From Gammaproteobacteria bacterium (GTDB lineage: Bacteria > Pseudomonadota > Gammaproteobacteria > Arenicellales > Poriferihabitantaceae), in NCBI GenBank assembly GCA_030432755.1, contig JAUILZ010000022.1, positions 1 to 60,157 of the forward strand: DNA of 60,157 bases. The letters run 5' to 3'. Within the stretch, counting starts at the first letter, position 1. Each line of letters starts with the position of its first letter. Below the pieces are notes generated by a model, which saw only the letters and a list, made by a program, of their open reading frames with translations, was not told where the DNA came from and searched no databases. Positions 24,700 through 35,107 of this stretch are shown one piece after another. A program made the translations under genes and the position numbers.

Positions 24700-24916
24700 A
24701 TTCCGCTTTTTTCTTCAACAGTTTTTGGGTAAAATCCGCCGCCCTTGAACGGGCAGCGTAGCGGGAAACCGCGGAAGCGCCGCTCGACTGAATCCGCACA
24801 CGGTGATTATGCCTGCCCGGGTGCCCCGCTCCAAGCCGCCGCCAGCGGCCGGCCAGGACGGGGTCGGCAGGGAGTAGCCGTGGAGGCCCCAACCCATACC
24901 AGAGACTTTTCCGGAC
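24700..24916 (+). promoter_or_regulatory. rpsB-tsf leader region
   Basis: The 260-bp map-rpsB gap contains TAAAAT at 24730-24735 as a possible -10 element, then a long GC-rich leader with a hairpin (GCCC/GGGC around 24742-24755). In many gammaproteobacteria S2 binds the rpsB leader to repress rpsB-tsf. The leader length fits, but I could not fold or align it here. Confidence 0.4.
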
Positions 24917-25966
24917 ATGGCTGATATTTCCATGCGCCGCCTGTTGCAGGCCGGCGTGCATTTCGGGCACCAGACCCGCTACTGGTCGCCCAGGATGGCT
25001 CCCTTTATCTTCGGGGAGCGCAACAAGATCCACATCATCAACCTCGAAAAAACCCAGCCCATGCTGAAGGAGGCCACGAATTATCTTGGCACCGTGGCAG
25101 CCCAGGGCGGCAAGGTGCTGTTCGTCGGCACCAAGCGCCAGGCGGGGAAGAGGGTGCGCGCGGAAGCCATCCGCTGCGGCTGCCCCTACGTGGATCACCG
25201 CTGGCTCGGCGGCATGCTGACCAACTTCAAGACGGTGAAGAACTCGATCGCCCGGCTGAAGGATCTCGAGCAGCAGTTCGAATCCGGCGCCGTGCGCCGC
25301 CTGAACAAGAAGGAAGCACTCACCCTCGAACGCGAACGCATCAAGCTCGACCGTACCCTGTCCGGCATAAAGGACATGGGCGGCCTGCCGGACGCGCTGT
25401 TCGTCATCGACGTCGAGGAGGAGTACATCGCCGTGGCCGAGGCCAACAAGCTGGGCATCCCGGTGGTCGCGGTGGTGGATTCCAACTGCAGCGACAATGG
25501 TATCGACTACGTCATTCCGGGTAACGATGATTCCGCGCGCGCCATCGCGCTCTACCTGGAAGTCGCGGCGGATGCCATCATCGACGCGCGCCTGTCTTCG
25601 CGTTCCGCGATCCCGCTGCCCAGCGCCGGTGACGACGAATACGTCGAGCTCGACGAGTCCGGCAAAGTGATCGCCAGAGCGCCCGCGGCTGCCGCTGCCG
25701 CGGAAGCCGAAGAGGCGGACGCCAGCGCCGCGGAAGCCGGTGATGCAGAAGCAGCGCCCGTGGCGGAACCCGCCGCGGAAGACACGACCACCAGCGCCGC
25801 CGAAGGTGAGGCCGCTGCGCCCGAAGCCGCTGCCTCCGAATCCGCTGCCTCCGAAGCCACCGCCGAGGAAGGCGCAGAGGATACCGAAGCGGCATCCACG
25901 GTGACCAGGAAGAAGGTCACCCGCAAGAAAGTGGTGCGCAAGAAGAAGGAAGCCGAGGCGGAGTAA
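24917..25966 (+). CDS. rpsB: 30S ribosomal protein S2 with a long C-terminal extension
   Basis: A 349-residue S2, compared with about 240 in E. coli. The conserved part (residues 1-228) has [62 protein letters not shown] and [11 protein letters not shown]. From about residue 229 a low-complexity tail follows, rich in Ala and Glu ([16 protein letters not shown] and similar), ending in a basic [21 protein letters not shown]2 sits near the back of the small subunit platform and is needed for S1 binding. The extension is an in-frame continuation with good codon use. It is followed by tsf. Confidence 0.98.
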   Translation: MADISMRRLLQAGVHFGHQTRYWSPRMAPFIFGERNKIHIINLEKTQPMLKEATNYLGTVAAQGGKVLFVGTKRQAGKRVRAEAIRCGCPYVDHRWLGGMLTNFKTVKNSIARLKDLEQQFESGAVRRLNKKEALTLERERIKLDRTLSGIKDMGGLPDALFVIDVEEEYIAVAEANKLGIPVVAVVDSNCSDNGIDYVIPGNDDSARAIALYLEVAADAIIDARLSSRSAIPLPSAGDDEYVELDESGKVIARAPAAAAAAEAEEADASAAEAGDAEAAPVAEPAAEDTTTSAAEGEAAAPEAAASESAASEATAEEGAEDTEAASTVTRKKVTRKKVVRKKKEAEAE

Positions 25967-25967
25967 T

Positions 25968-25995
25968 CCGCCGCCCGCGTTGGCGGGCGCGGCGG
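25968..25995 (+). promoter_or_regulatory. GC-rich hairpin between rpsB and tsf
   Basis: GCCCGC (25973-25978) pairs with GCGGGC (25983-25988) around GTTG, just after the rpsB stop, with partial pairing outside. No T tract follows, so it is more likely a read-through attenuator or RNA-processing/stability hairpin that sets tsf relative to rpsB than a full terminator. Confidence 0.45.
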
Positions 25996-26093
25996 GATCC
26001 TGCATCCCGCGCCACGTATGGACGGTCCCGGCGCCGAAGTCTCGGCCCGGGTCCCTGGACCAGAACCCAACAGACTTTTACGGGAGAATCACC

Positions 26094-26966
26094 ATGGCTA
26101 TTACAGCAGCAATGGTTAAGGAACTGCGCGAGCGTACTGGCGCGGGCATGATGGACTGCAAGAAGGTGCTCACCCAGACCGGTGGCGACATGGAGGCGGC
26201 CATCGAGGAACTGCGCATCAAGGGCGCCGCGGCCGCCGAGAAGAAGGCCGGGCGCATCGCCGCCGAGGGCATGATCGTGGCTGCCGCCGCGGACGCCGCC
26301 GCCGCCCTGGTGGAGATCAACTGCGAGACCGATTTCGTCGCCAAGGACGATTCCTTCCGCGCGTTCTGCGCCGCGGTGGCCGATACCGTGCTGTCCGCAA
26401 AACCGGCGGATGTCGAAACCCTGGCAGAAGTCGCCATGTCCTCCGGCGCCACGGTGGAGAAGGCGCGCCAGGAACTGATTGCCAAGATCGGCGAGAACGT
26501 CAGCGTGCGCCGCTTCGAGCGCATGGAAGCCGCGGGCGGCCAGATCAGCTCCTATCTCCACGGCAACCGCATCGGCGTGCTCGTCGCTCTCGACGGTGGT
26601 GACGACGAACTCGGCCGCGACATCGCCATGCATGTCGCCGCGAGCCGTCCGCTGTGCGTTTCCGAGGACGATATGGACCCGGCCGTGGTGGCGAAGGAAA
26701 AGGAGATCTTCACCGCCCAGGCGCGCGAGAGCGGCAAGCCGGATGACATCATCGAGAAGATGATTGGCGGCCGTATCAAGAAATTCCTCAAGGAGAACAC
26801 CCTCCTCGGGCAACCCTTCGTCAAGAACCCCGACCAGACCGTCGCCGATCTGCTGAAGTCCAGCGGCGCCAGCGTCACCCGCATGGTGCGCTTTGAAGTG
26901 GGCGAGGGCATCGAGAAGAAACAGGACGACTTCGTCGCCGAGGTCATGGCCCAGGCAGGCGCCTGA
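26094..26966 (+). CDS. tsf: Elongation factor Ts
   Basis: A 290-residue guanine nucleotide exchange factor for EF-Tu. The N-terminal UBA-like domain has VKELRERTGAGMMDCKKVL and GDMEAAIEELRIKG, and the core has VEINCETDFVAKDD (the TDFV motif that inserts into EF-Tu), then dimerisation-domain SSYLHGNRIGVLVAL and the coiled-coil segment. The ATG at 26094 has GGGAG ten bases upstream and yields the canonical N-terminus. It lies 127 bp downstream of rpsB and is co-transcribed with it in the family. It is full length and ordinary. Confidence 0.98.
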   Translation: MAITAAMVKELRERTGAGMMDCKKVLTQTGGDMEAAIEELRIKGAAAAEKKAGRIAAEGMIVAAAADAAAALVEINCETDFVAKDDSFRAFCAAVADTVLSAKPADVETLAEVAMSSGATVEKARQELIAKIGENVSVRRFERMEAAGGQISSYLHGNRIGVLVALDGGDDELGRDIAMHVAASRPLCVSEDDMDPAVVAKEKEIFTAQARESGKPDDIIEKMIGGRIKKFLKENTLLGQPFVKNPDQTVADLLKSSGASVTRMVRFEVGEGIEKKQDDFVAEVMAQAGA

Positions 26967-26994
26967 GAGCCGGACTGACGACCGGGCAGCATCG

Positions 26995-27732
26995 ATGACC
27001 GGTTCCGCATCCCCCGCCTGGCAACGCGTACTGCTCAAGCTGAGCGGCGAGGCCCTGGCGGGGGAACAGAAGTTCGGCATCGACGGCGACGTGCTCGCCG
27101 CCACCGCCCGGGAAATCAAGACCCTCGTGGACCTCGGCGTCCAGCTCGGGGTGGTGATTGGCGGCGGCAATTTTTTCCGCGGCATGAAGGCCGCCGCGGG
27201 CGGCATGGACCGGGTGGGCGCCGACTACATCGGCATGCTCGCCACGGCGATGAACGCCCTCGCGCTCCAGCAGGCCCTCATCGCCCAGGGCGTGGCCGCG
27301 CGGGTGCAGTCGGCGATTCCGATCTCCGGGGTCGCAGAGCCCTACATCCGCGCACGCGCGCTCAAGCATCTTGAACTCGGTCGGGTGGTGGTATTCGCCG
27401 CCGGCACCGGCAATCCCCTGTTCACCACCGATACCGCCGCGAGCCTGCGGGCGCTGGAGATCGATGCCGAGATCATGGTGAAGGCCACCCGCGTGGACGG
27501 GGTCTACGACGACGATCCGGAGAAGAATCCGCACGCCATGCGTTTCGAGCGGCTCGAGTTCCGCGACGTACTGGAGAAGAACCTGCGCGTCATGGACATG
27601 ACCGCGATCACCCTCTGCCAGGAAAACCAGATGCCGATCCAGGTGCTCAACCTGCACAGCGGGGGCAGCCTGGTGAAGATGGCCATGGGGGAGCCGGTGG
27701 GCACGTTGATCATGGATCGCCCGGACGCCTGA
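26995..27732 (+). CDS. pyrH: UMP kinase
   Basis: A 245-residue amino-acid-kinase-fold enzyme that phosphorylates UMP to UDP. Seen are LLKLSGEALAG (ATP lysine), LGVVIGGGNFFRG (glycine-rich UMP site), DYIGMLATAMNA, VVFAAGTGNPLFTTDTAA and ATRVDGVYDDDP (hallmark of PyrH). The start at ATG 26995 gives the expected N-terminus; a longer frame runs back into tsf. It sits 28 bp after tsf and before frr, the conserved order. It is hexameric and regulated by GTP and UTP in the family. Confidence 0.98.
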   Translation: MTGSASPAWQRVLLKLSGEALAGEQKFGIDGDVLAATAREIKTLVDLGVQLGVVIGGGNFFRGMKAAAGGMDRVGADYIGMLATAMNALALQQALIAQGVAARVQSAIPISGVAEPYIRARALKHLELGRVVVFAAGTGNPLFTTDTAASLRALEIDAEIMVKATRVDGVYDDDPEKNPHAMRFERLEFRDVLEKNLRVMDMTAITLCQENQMPIQVLNLHSGGSLVKMAMGEPVGTLIMDRPDA

Positions 27733-27790
27733 TCCGCACAAGCGGGACGCCGCGAACTCGCGCGAGATGGCGCGAGGCAGCCGCAAAACC

Positions 27791-27796
27791 TATAAT
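27791..27796 (+). promoter_or_regulatory. Possible -10 element upstream of frr
   Basis: A perfect TATAAT lies 33 bp before the frr start. No convincing -35 hexamer is at the proper distance, so an internal promoter is possible but unproven. Confidence 0.3.
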
Positions 27797-27828
27797 CCAC
27801 GGGTTCCGAAAACCACCACGGCAGGCGA

Positions 27829-28386
27829 ATGATCGACGAAATCCAGAAAGACGCGGAATCGCGCATGAAGAAAACCGTGGCGAATACGCGCGATGCCATG
27901 GGCCGTATTCGTACCGGGCGCGCGTCGCCGGCCCTGCTCGAACACCTGATGGTGGACTACTACGGCACCGCCACGCCGGTTACCCAGGTCGCCACGGTGT
28001 CCGCCTCCGATGCGCGCACCCTCACGGTGCAGCCCTGGGAGCGCAACATGCTCGCGGTGATCGAGCGCGCCATTCTGGAATCCGACCTCGGCCTCAACCC
28101 CGTTACCGCAGGCGAGACCATGCGTATCCCGCTTCCTCCCATGACAGAGGAGCGCCGCAAGAGCATGGTCAAGGTGGTGCGTAGCGAGGGCGAGGATGGC
28201 AAGATCGCGATCCGCAACATTCGCCGCGACGCCATCGGAACCGTGCGCGACCTGCTGAAGGAGAAGGAGATCACCCAGGACGAGGAAAAGCAGGCCGAGG
28301 CCGAGCTGCAGAAACTTACGGACCGGTTCACCGCCGAGATCGACGCGGTGGTGAGCGAAAAGGAAGCCGAAGTGATGGAAGTCTGA
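27829..28386 (+). CDS. frr: Ribosome recycling factor
   Basis: A 185-residue tRNA-shaped protein that, with EF-G, splits the post-termination ribosome. Domain I three-helix bundle and domain II are evident from RTGRASPALLEHLMVDYYG, TLTVQPWERNMLAVIERAI and LRNIRRDA-like IRNIRRDAIGTVRDLLK, with the C-terminal helix EKQAEAELQKLTDRF. It follows pyrH after 96 bp and is immediately followed by uppS. Normal family length, no anomalies. Confidence 0.98.
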   Translation: MIDEIQKDAESRMKKTVANTRDAMGRIRTGRASPALLEHLMVDYYGTATPVTQVATVSASDARTLTVQPWERNMLAVIERAILESDLGLNPVTAGETMRIPLPPMTEERRKSMVKVVRSEGEDGKIAIRNIRRDAIGTVRDLLKEKEITQDEEKQAEAELQKLTDRFTAEIDAVVSEKEAEVMEV

Positions 28387-28401
28387 TTGTTCGGATTTCT
28401 C

Positions 28402-29166
28402 ATGGGTGCACAACCTGCGCAGTCCATGGATGCAGTAATCTCCAGCAAGCCCCGCCACATCGCCATCATCATGGATGGTAACGGCCGTTGGGCGCGCCGC
28501 CGCGGGTTACCGCGGGTGGCTGGCCATCGCCGCGGGGTGGAGACGGTGAAGAACATGGTTCCCATCTGCGGCAAGCGCGGTATTCCCTACCTCACCCTGT
28601 TCGCCTTCAGTAGCGAGAACTGGAATCGGCCGAGTGCCGAGGTGAAGCTGCTGATCGAGTTGCTCCATACCACCCTGGAAAACGAGATGCGACGATTGCA
28701 CGAACACAAGGTGCGGCTCAGGGTCATCGGCGAACTGTCGCGGTTTCCACGCAAATTGCAGAGTAAAATCGACGAGGCCCACGAACTGACGCGCAGCAAC
28801 CGCGCGCTCAATCTCACCATCGCCATCAATTACGGTGGGCAATGGGACATGACCCAGGCCTGCCAGTCGCTGGCGGAACTGGTGGCGGCGGGGGAGATGA
28901 CCCCCGACGCGATCACCCCGGCGCTCATCGAGTCGCACCTGTGCACCAGCGAGCTGCCGCCTCCCGACCTGTTCATCCGCACCGGCGGTGAGCAACGCAT
29001 CAGCAATTTCCTGCTGTGGCAGCTCGCCTACACCGAGCTCTATTTCTCCGATACCTACTGGCCGGACTTTGACGAACAATGCGTCGATGAGGCGCTGGCG
29101 CATTTCGCCGGCCGCCAGCGGCGATTCGGCAAGACCGGCGAACAGGTGCGCGGCGAGAGCGCCTGA
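28402..29166 (+). CDS. uppS: Undecaprenyl diphosphate synthase
   Basis: A 254-residue cis-prenyltransferase making the C55 lipid carrier for peptidoglycan and O-antigen. Motifs are IAIIMDGNGRWARRRGLPRV (catalytic Asp and phosphate-binding Arg), GHRRGVETVKN, LTLFAFSSENWNRP, LTIAINYGGQWDM and the C-terminal DLFIRTGGEQRISNF, LLWQLAYTELYF. I took the ATG at 28402; TTG at 28387 and ATG at 28426 are alternatives and the homologous part begins only at about KPRHIAII. It adjoins frr and precedes cdsA. Confidence 0.96.
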   Translation: MGAQPAQSMDAVISSKPRHIAIIMDGNGRWARRRGLPRVAGHRRGVETVKNMVPICGKRGIPYLTLFAFSSENWNRPSAEVKLLIELLHTTLENEMRRLHEHKVRLRVIGELSRFPRKLQSKIDEAHELTRSNRALNLTIAINYGGQWDMTQACQSLAELVAAGEMTPDAITPALIESHLCTSELPPPDLFIRTGGEQRISNFLLWQLAYTELYFSDTYWPDFDEQCVDEALAHFAGRQRRFGKTGEQVRGESA

Positions 29167-29184
29167 GCGCCGCCGGTTTCTCTC

Positions 29185-30012
29185 TTGGCGCTTCGCACCC
29201 GAGTCATCACCGCCCTGGTGGCCGCGCCCGTGGCCATCGCGCTGGTCCTGCTGCCGCCGCCCTCGCTGTTCGCCGAGATCGCCATGCTGCTGATGGTTGG
29301 CGCGCTGTTTGAATGGGACAACCTGACCACCCGGTCGAACCGGCGATATGTCGTTTTCGCATTCGGACTGGTGATTGCCGGGGTGGTGATCTTCCTCGTC
29401 GACAGTGGCATCGTTTCCACGGGACTTCCCGCGTTGCTCCCCGGGGTTTGCGTGGCAGGTTGCCTGCTCTGGCTGCATCACCTGCGCGTTCTGGCGCGGG
29501 GAATCGACTACCGTCGCTCCACGGGCGCGGAGTTCCTGGCTGGCGTGCTCGTCGCGCTCTGTGCCTGGGCAGGATTGGTCTGGCTTCGCCTCGCGGAACC
29601 GGGCGGTGCGCGCCTGGTGCTGGTGGCGATCCTCGTGGTCTGGGCTGCGGATATCTTTGCCTACGCTGCCGGGCGCCTGTTCGGCCGCCACAAGCTCGCG
29701 CCGTCGATCAGCCCCGGCAAGACCATCGAGGGCGTGCTGGGCGGTCTCGCGGGTGCCCTTGTCACCGCCTGGGCCAGTGCCAGTTTCCTGCTCGACCTCG
29801 CCCCGGGGCAGTGGAGCGCTCTACTGCTGGCGGCGTCGCTGTCCGCCCTCATCAGCGTGGTGGGCGACCTGTCGGTAAGCCGGCTGAAGCGCCAGGCGGG
29901 AGTCAAGGACAGCGGCAGGTTGTTGCCGGGTCACGGCGGGCTGCTCGATCGTATCGATGGCCTGCTGGCGGCGATGCCGGTATTCGCCACGATCTGGTGG
30001 CTGGCGGCATGA
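29185..30012 (+). CDS. cdsA: Phosphatidate cytidylyltransferase
   Basis: A 275-residue inner-membrane enzyme that makes CDP-diacylglycerol from phosphatidic acid and CTP, the branch point of phospholipid synthesis. It has about eight hydrophobic helices and the family signature near the C-terminus: [21 protein letters not shown] then [15 protein letters not shown] start at 29185 gives [12 protein letters not shown], the expected N-terminus. The stop overlaps the dxr start (ATGA at 30009-30012). Full length. Confidence 0.96.
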   Translation: MALRTRVITALVAAPVAIALVLLPPPSLFAEIAMLLMVGALFEWDNLTTRSNRRYVVFAFGLVIAGVVIFLVDSGIVSTGLPALLPGVCVAGCLLWLHHLRVLARGIDYRRSTGAEFLAGVLVALCAWAGLVWLRLAEPGGARLVLVAILVVWAADIFAYAAGRLFGRHKLAPSISPGKTIEGVLGGLAGALVTAWASASFLLDLAPGQWSALLLAASLSALISVVGDLSVSRLKRQAGVKDSGRLLPGHGGLLDRIDGLLAAMPVFATIWWLAA

Positions 30013-31244
30013 CCATGCGCGTCGCGATCCTCGGCTCCACCGGCTCGGTGGGTCTGAACACCCTGGAGGTGGTGCGTCGCCATCCGGACCGCTACCAGGT
30101 TGCCGCGCTGAGCGCGTTCCGTGACTGCGACGCCCTGCTCGCGCAATGTCGCGAGTTCCACCCGAAGCGGGTGGTAATGGTAGACAAGACTGCCGCGCTC
30201 AAGCTGCGTACCCTGCTCGCCGATGCGGGCGTCACGGTCGAGGTTCTTACCGGACCTGATGCCCTTGATCAGCTCGCCCTGGACGTTGACACCGTGGTCT
30301 GCGCCATCGTCGGCGCCGCCGGTCTGGCCTCGACGCTGGCGGCGGTGCGCGCGGGACGGCGCGTGCTGATCGCGAACAAGGAACCCCTGGTCATGCTGGG
30401 AGACAGCATCATGCGCCAGGCGCGGGAAGCCGGCGCGGTCATCCTGCCCGTGGACAGCGAGCACAACGCGATCTTCCAGTGTCTGCCCGCGGGCATGCAG
30501 GGCGCCCTCGGCGAACCCGGTGCCGGCGATCGCCTGGGCGTGCGCCGGCTGATTCTTACCGGCTCCGGCGGCCCGTTCCGCGAGCGCGATCCGGCGACGT
30601 TTCCCTCGGTCACGCCGGACCAGGCCTGCGCCCATCCCAACTGGCGCATGGGGCGCAAGATCTCGGTGGATTCGGCCACCATGATGAACAAGGGGCTCGA
30701 ACTGATCGAGGCCTGCGCGCTGTTTTCTCTCGACGAGTCGCGCATCGACATCGTCGTCCATCCCCAGAGCGTGGTGCATTCGCTGGTGGAATACGTCGAC
30801 GGGTCGGTGCTGGCGCAGATGGCCAACCCCGACATGAAGGTGCCCATCGCCAGTGCGCTGGCCTGGCCCGAGCGTATCGATTCCGGCGCCACGCCCCTCG
30901 ACCTGCTCGCCGCGGCGCGCTTCGATTTCGAGGCGCCGGACCATGACCGTTTTCCCGCCCTCGACCTGGCGCGCGCCGCGGCGCGCGCCGGCGGCACCGC
31001 GCCGGCGTTGCTGAACGCCGCCAACGAGGTCTCCGTGGCGGCATTCCTCGCGCGCGAGATCGGTTTTCACCGGATCGCGGAACTCAATGCCGAGGTCATG
31101 GACAAATTGCCCGTGGACGGTACACTGGAACTGGACGCGGTGCTCGTCGCCGACGACCGCGCCCGGTCAACCTGCCGTCAACTGATCGACGCCAACCGGA
31201 TACGGACCGGCGGCAGTCAACAGCACCCATCGATATCAACATGA
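30009..31244 (+). CDS. dxr: 1-deoxy-D-xylulose-5-phosphate reductoisomerase
   Basis: A 411-residue NADPH-dependent enzyme catalysing the committed step of the MEP isoprenoid pathway. Visible are the Rossmann motif [31 protein letters not shown], catalytic-domain [15 protein letters not shown] (metal Asp/Glu), the flexible loop [36 protein letters not shown], and [18 protein letters not shown], quoted here only as separate landmarks. A second in-frame ATG at 30015 is possible. It overlaps both cdsA and rseP, so the three are translationally linked. A short Gly-rich insertion (near residue 165) makes it slightly longer than E. coli Dxr. Confidence 0.97.
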   Translation: MTMRVAILGSTGSVGLNTLEVVRRHPDRYQVAALSAFRDCDALLAQCREFHPKRVVMVDKTAALKLRTLLADAGVTVEVLTGPDALDQLALDVDTVVCAIVGAAGLASTLAAVRAGRRVLIANKEPLVMLGDSIMRQAREAGAVILPVDSEHNAIFQCLPAGMQGALGEPGAGDRLGVRRLILTGSGGPFRERDPATFPSVTPDQACAHPNWRMGRKISVDSATMMNKGLELIEACALFSLDESRIDIVVHPQSVVHSLVEYVDGSVLAQMANPDMKVPIASALAWPERIDSGATPLDLLAAARFDFEAPDHDRFPALDLARAAARAGGTAPALLNAANEVSVAAFLAREIGFHRIAELNAEVMDKLPVDGTLELDAVLVADDRARSTCRQLIDANRIRTGGSQQHPSIST

Positions 31245-32590
31245 GTGGATTCGGATACAGCCTGCTGGGTTTCCTTCTCGCCATCGCCATCCTGGTGGCT
31301 GTGCACGAGTTCGGCCATTTCTGGGTGGCGCGGCGCCTCGGCGTCAAGGTGCTGCGGTTTTCCATCGGATTTGGCCGTTCTCTGTTCCGCTGGCGGCGCA
31401 AGGGCGACCCCACCGAGTACACCATCGCCCTCATCCCCCTGGGCGGCTACGTCAAGATGCTCGACGAGCGCGAAGGCGACGTCGATCCGGCGGAGCGCCA
31501 CATGGCGTTCAACAACCAGTCCCTGAAGGTGCGTTCGGCAGTGGTGTTCGCCGGCCCGCTGTTCAACTTCCTGTTCGCCATCCTGGCGATCTGGCTGGTG
31601 TTCCAGATCGGCAGCCCCGACATCCGCCCGGTGGTGGGGGAGGTGGCCGGGGAGTCCATGGCCGCGACCGCGGGCTTCCGCGACGGCGACACCCTGGTGA
31701 GCGTCAACGGTCGCGAGGTCCAGACCTGGAGCGAGCAGCAGTTCTATATGCTCCACCAGGCGATGAAAGGCAATGCGCTCGACGTGACCGTGGAAGGGGC
31801 CGACGGCGGCACGCGCGACCTCACCCTGGACTTCTCCACCCTGGAGCAGCGCAATCTCGGCAGCCAGCCGATCACCTCCCAGATCGGCCTCTATCCGGAG
31901 CCGCCGGCCGCGATGGTGGACCGGCTGGTGCCGGGCGCGCCCGCGGAGCGCGCGGGTCTCGAGCCCGGCGACGTGGTGCTGGCGGTGGACGACACCGCCA
32001 TCGGCAACTGGTTCGACATGGTGGACGCGATCTCCTCCCGCCCCGGCGAGGAAACCCGGCTGACCGTGCAGCGCGGCGATGCGCAGCTAAAGGTCGCCAT
32101 CACCCCGGATCCCACCGAGGTGGATGGCAAGGTCTATGGTCGCATTGGCATGTACATGCCGCCCTACGAGAACGCCCGCCTGCGCTACGGACCCTTGCGC
32201 GCGGTCTGGGAAGCGATTGACTACAACTGGCGGATGACCGCGATCACCTTCCGCTCCATCGGCCGCATGCTGACCCGGGAGATGTCCTCAGAAAACCTGT
32301 CCGGCCCCATCACCATCGCTCGCATGGCGGGCGACACGGTGCAGTCCGGCCTGGTGGACTTTCTCAAGTTCCTCGCCATCATCAGCGTCAGCCTGGGGCT
32401 GCTCAACCTGCTGCCGATCCCGGTGCTCGACGGCGGCCACCTGATGTACTACCTGGTGGAGGCGGTGACCGGCAAGGAGCCTTCCGAGACCGTAATGATC
32501 CGTGGCCAGCAGATCGGCATCGCGCTGATCGTGATGCTGATGGGACTCGCGTTCTACAACGACATCATGCGCCTTTTCGGCCTGCTGTAG
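31241..32590 (+). CDS. rseP: RIP site-2 zinc metalloprotease RseP
   Basis: A 449-residue intramembrane protease that cleaves anti-sigma-E factor RseA in envelope stress and clears remnant signal peptides. The first membrane helix holds the zinc site [11 protein letters not shown], and the fourth holds [15 protein letters not shown] (second zinc ligand). Between them are two PDZ domains (the second with [20 protein letters not shown]). GKEPSE in a cytoplasmic loop is typical. The ATG overlaps the dxr stop by four bases. It is followed, after 178 bp, by bamA, as in other proteobacteria. Confidence 0.98.
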   Translation: MSGFGYSLLGFLLAIAILVAVHEFGHFWVARRLGVKVLRFSIGFGRSLFRWRRKGDPTEYTIALIPLGGYVKMLDEREGDVDPAERHMAFNNQSLKVRSAVVFAGPLFNFLFAILAIWLVFQIGSPDIRPVVGEVAGESMAATAGFRDGDTLVSVNGREVQTWSEQQFYMLHQAMKGNALDVTVEGADGGTRDLTLDFSTLEQRNLGSQPITSQIGLYPEPPAAMVDRLVPGAPAERAGLEPGDVVLAVDDTAIGNWFDMVDAISSRPGEETRLTVQRGDAQLKVAITPDPTEVDGKVYGRIGMYMPPYENARLRYGPLRAVWEAIDYNWRMTAITFRSIGRMLTREMSSENLSGPITIARMAGDTVQSGLVDFLKFLAIISVSLGLLNLLPIPVLDGGHLMYYLVEAVTGKEPSETVMIRGQQIGIALIVMLMGLAFYNDIMRLFGLL

Positions 32591-32768
32591 GTCCGTTCGC
32601 ATTCATCCCGCGGTGGGAGACCCAGGGGGTTTTGAGGTAATATCCCCGTTGCTGCCGGCCACGGTCGCGGCGGGGAGCATGCCGCGGGCAGGGGTCGGTC
32701 TGGCCCCCGGGCGCGCCCGCACGGCCGGATCACTTCCCCGTTCAGCGACATAACAATCTGAATTCCCG

Positions 32769-35051
32769 ATGAAGAAGTCAGTTCTGGTACTGCTTGCCCT
32801 GCTGGTCAGCTTTCCCGGCCATGCGGTCGAGCCTTTCGTGATCACGGATATCCGCGTGGAGGGGCTGGAACGGCTGGACGCCGGCACGGTGTTCAACTAC
32901 CTGCCGCTCAAGGTGGGTGACGAGATGAACGACGAGGAGGGCCGGCTCGGAATACAGGCGCTGTTCGATACCGGTTTCTTCCGCGACGTGCAACTGGAGC
33001 GCGACGGTACAGTACTGGTGGTGCAGGTGGTGGAACGGCCCTCCATCGCCAGTGTCGAGATCACCGGCAACGAGGAACTGGAAACCGAGAACCTAGAGCA
33101 GGGCCTGCGCCGCGCCGAGTTGGTGGAAGGTCGAATCTTCAACCGCGCCAGCCTCGAGTCCATCGAGCAGGAAATCCAGCAGGCCTATCTCGCCCTGGGA
33201 CGCTATTCCACCACCGTGGAGACCGAGGTCGAGGAGTTGGACCAGAACCGGGTCGCCGTCACCATCAACATCAACGAGGGCAGGGTCGCCCGTATCCGCC
33301 GCATCAACATCGTGGGCGCGGAACAGATCCCGGCGGACGAGATCAAGGACCAGCTCAACCTGATAGACCGCAAGGGCTGGCGACTCTTTACCAAGCGCAA
33401 TCAGTATTCGAAGCAGAAACTGGAGGCGGACGTGGAAGTCATCCGCTCATACTACCTGGACCGCGGCTTCCACGATTTCCAGGTGCTGTCCACCAACGTC
33501 GATATCAGTCCCAACAAGCAGAATATCTTTATCAGTATCGCCATCGAGGAAGGTCCTCGCTATACCTTCGGCGACACCGTGCTGGAAGTCGCGGAGGAGA
33601 ACGAGGAACTGGCGGACCTCATCACCATCGAACCCGGCGAACCGTTTTCACGCCGGGTGGTGAACGAGACCCGCGCCGCGATAGCCGATTTCTACGCCGA
33701 CAACGGCTATGCCTTCGTCGAGGTGCGGCCGGTCTATGACGTCGACCGGGAAAACCGGGTGGTGTCCACCGTTCTCACGGTGGATCCGAAGCAGCGGGTC
33801 TACGTGCGCCGCATTGACATCACGGGCAACAGCTATACCCGGGACGAGGTCATCCGCCGCGAAATGCGCCAGTTCGAGGGCGCCTGGTATTCCGCGAGCG
33901 CGGTGAGGCGTTCCCGGGAACGCCTCAACCGGCTGGGCTTTTTCGGCGCCGTCACCATCGAAACCCCGCCGGTGCCCGGCACCACCGACCAGGTGGATCT
34001 CAACGTCGTCGTGGAGGAGAGGGAAACCGGCAGCATCCAGCTCTCGGCGGGTTACTCCGATGCCGACGGCGCACTCGTGGGGATCAGCTACCAGCAGCGT
34101 AACCTGCTCGGCACCGGGCGCGAGCTCGATGTCGATGTCAACAATTCCGATGCCGCCAGCGTGGCGTCCATCAGCTACATCAATCCGTACTACACCGCCG
34201 ACGGCATCAGCCGCGGGATCACGTTGAGCCAGCGCGAGGTCAATTCGGCGGAGGTCAATACCGCGGAGTACATCCTCGATACCACGTCCGGGGAGCTGTC
34301 CTACCGGATTCCCATCGCGGAGACCAACTCCCTCAACCTGGGCATCGCCTTTGAACGATTGAAGCTTGAGTCGACGGACGAGACACCGCCGGAGTTTCTG
34401 CCGATCATCGAGGACCACCCGGAATCCGATGACTTCGTGCTGACACTGGGCGTGTCCAAGGATACCCGCAACGACTATTTCTTCCCGGTCAGGGGCGGGG
34501 TGGCTGCGTTCAGTACCGAGGTCACCGTGCCCGGGAGTGACTTCGAGTACTACAAGCTCAACCTTGACGGCGCCTACTACATTCCACTCGGTGGAGAATT
34601 CGCGCTCAAGACCGGCGCGGGTATCGGCTACGGCGATGGCTACGGTGACAGCTCCGACATCGGGCTGCCGTTCTTCAAGAACTACTATGCCGGTGGTTCC
34701 AAGTCGGTGCGTGGCTACGATGGTCGCTCGCTCGGTCCGCGGGATTCCGGCCTGACGCCCCAGCCCACGGGTGGTGACCGCCGCGTCCTGGTCAACATGG
34801 AATTCCTGCTGCCGCCATTCGGCGGGGGAACCAGCAAGGACAAGCGCTTCGGTCTGTTCGTCGATGGCGGCATGGTCTGGGGGCCCGGGGAAGATATCGA
34901 GCTGGGAGACCTGCGTTATTCCGCGGGCGTCGTGTTCAACTGGTTTTCGCCCATCGGCCCTTTCAGCCTGAGCTACGGTGAGCCGCTGAATGCCGAGGAC
35001 GGAGACGATATAGAGAACTTCCAGATATCCTTCGGCACCCTGTTTCGATAG
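32769..35051 (+). CDS. bamA: Outer-membrane protein assembly factor BamA
   Basis: A 760-residue Omp85 protein that folds and inserts beta-barrels. A signal peptide (KKSVLVLLALLVSFPGHA) is followed by five POTRA domains (start FVITDIRVEGLERL; POTRA4/5 around YVRRIDITGNSYTRDEVIRREM) and a 16-strand barrel. The conserved lid motif is VRGYDGRSLGPRD, a VRGF variant, and the C-terminus ends NFQISFGTLFR. It is full length. It has its own 178-bp upstream region that could hold a sigma-E-type or housekeeping promoter, and precedes ompH. Confidence 0.98.
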   Translation: MKKSVLVLLALLVSFPGHAVEPFVITDIRVEGLERLDAGTVFNYLPLKVGDEMNDEEGRLGIQALFDTGFFRDVQLERDGTVLVVQVVERPSIASVEITGNEELETENLEQGLRRAELVEGRIFNRASLESIEQEIQQAYLALGRYSTTVETEVEELDQNRVAVTININEGRVARIRRINIVGAEQIPADEIKDQLNLIDRKGWRLFTKRNQYSKQKLEADVEVIRSYYLDRGFHDFQVLSTNVDISPNKQNIFISIAIEEGPRYTFGDTVLEVAEENEELADLITIEPGEPFSRRVVNETRAAIADFYADNGYAFVEVRPVYDVDRENRVVSTVLTVDPKQRVYVRRIDITGNSYTRDEVIRREMRQFEGAWYSASAVRRSRERLNRLGFFGAVTIETPPVPGTTDQVDLNVVVEERETGSIQLSAGYSDADGALVGISYQQRNLLGTGRELDVDVNNSDAASVASISYINPYYTADGISRGITLSQREVNSAEVNTAEYILDTTSGELSYRIPIAETNSLNLGIAFERLKLESTDETPPEFLPIIEDHPESDDFVLTLGVSKDTRNDYFFPVRGGVAAFSTEVTVPGSDFEYYKLNLDGAYYIPLGGEFALKTGAGIGYGDGYGDSSDIGLPFFKNYYAGGSKSVRGYDGRSLGPRDSGLTPQPTGGDRRVLVNMEFLLPPFGGGTSKDKRFGLFVDGGMVWGPGEDIELGDLRYSAGVVFNWFSPIGPFSLSYGEPLNAEDGDDIENFQISFGTLFR

Positions 35052-35107
35052 CGAAAAGGGCCCGGCGCGCCATGCCGCGCCGGCGTGACCGGAGAGGATC
35101 AGGTAAC

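Noticed and set aside
24660..26005. 476-residue frame opposite rpsB
   Set aside because: Antisense shadow of rpsB; Gly/Phe/Arg-rich repeats reflect the Ala/Glu tail codons on the real strand.
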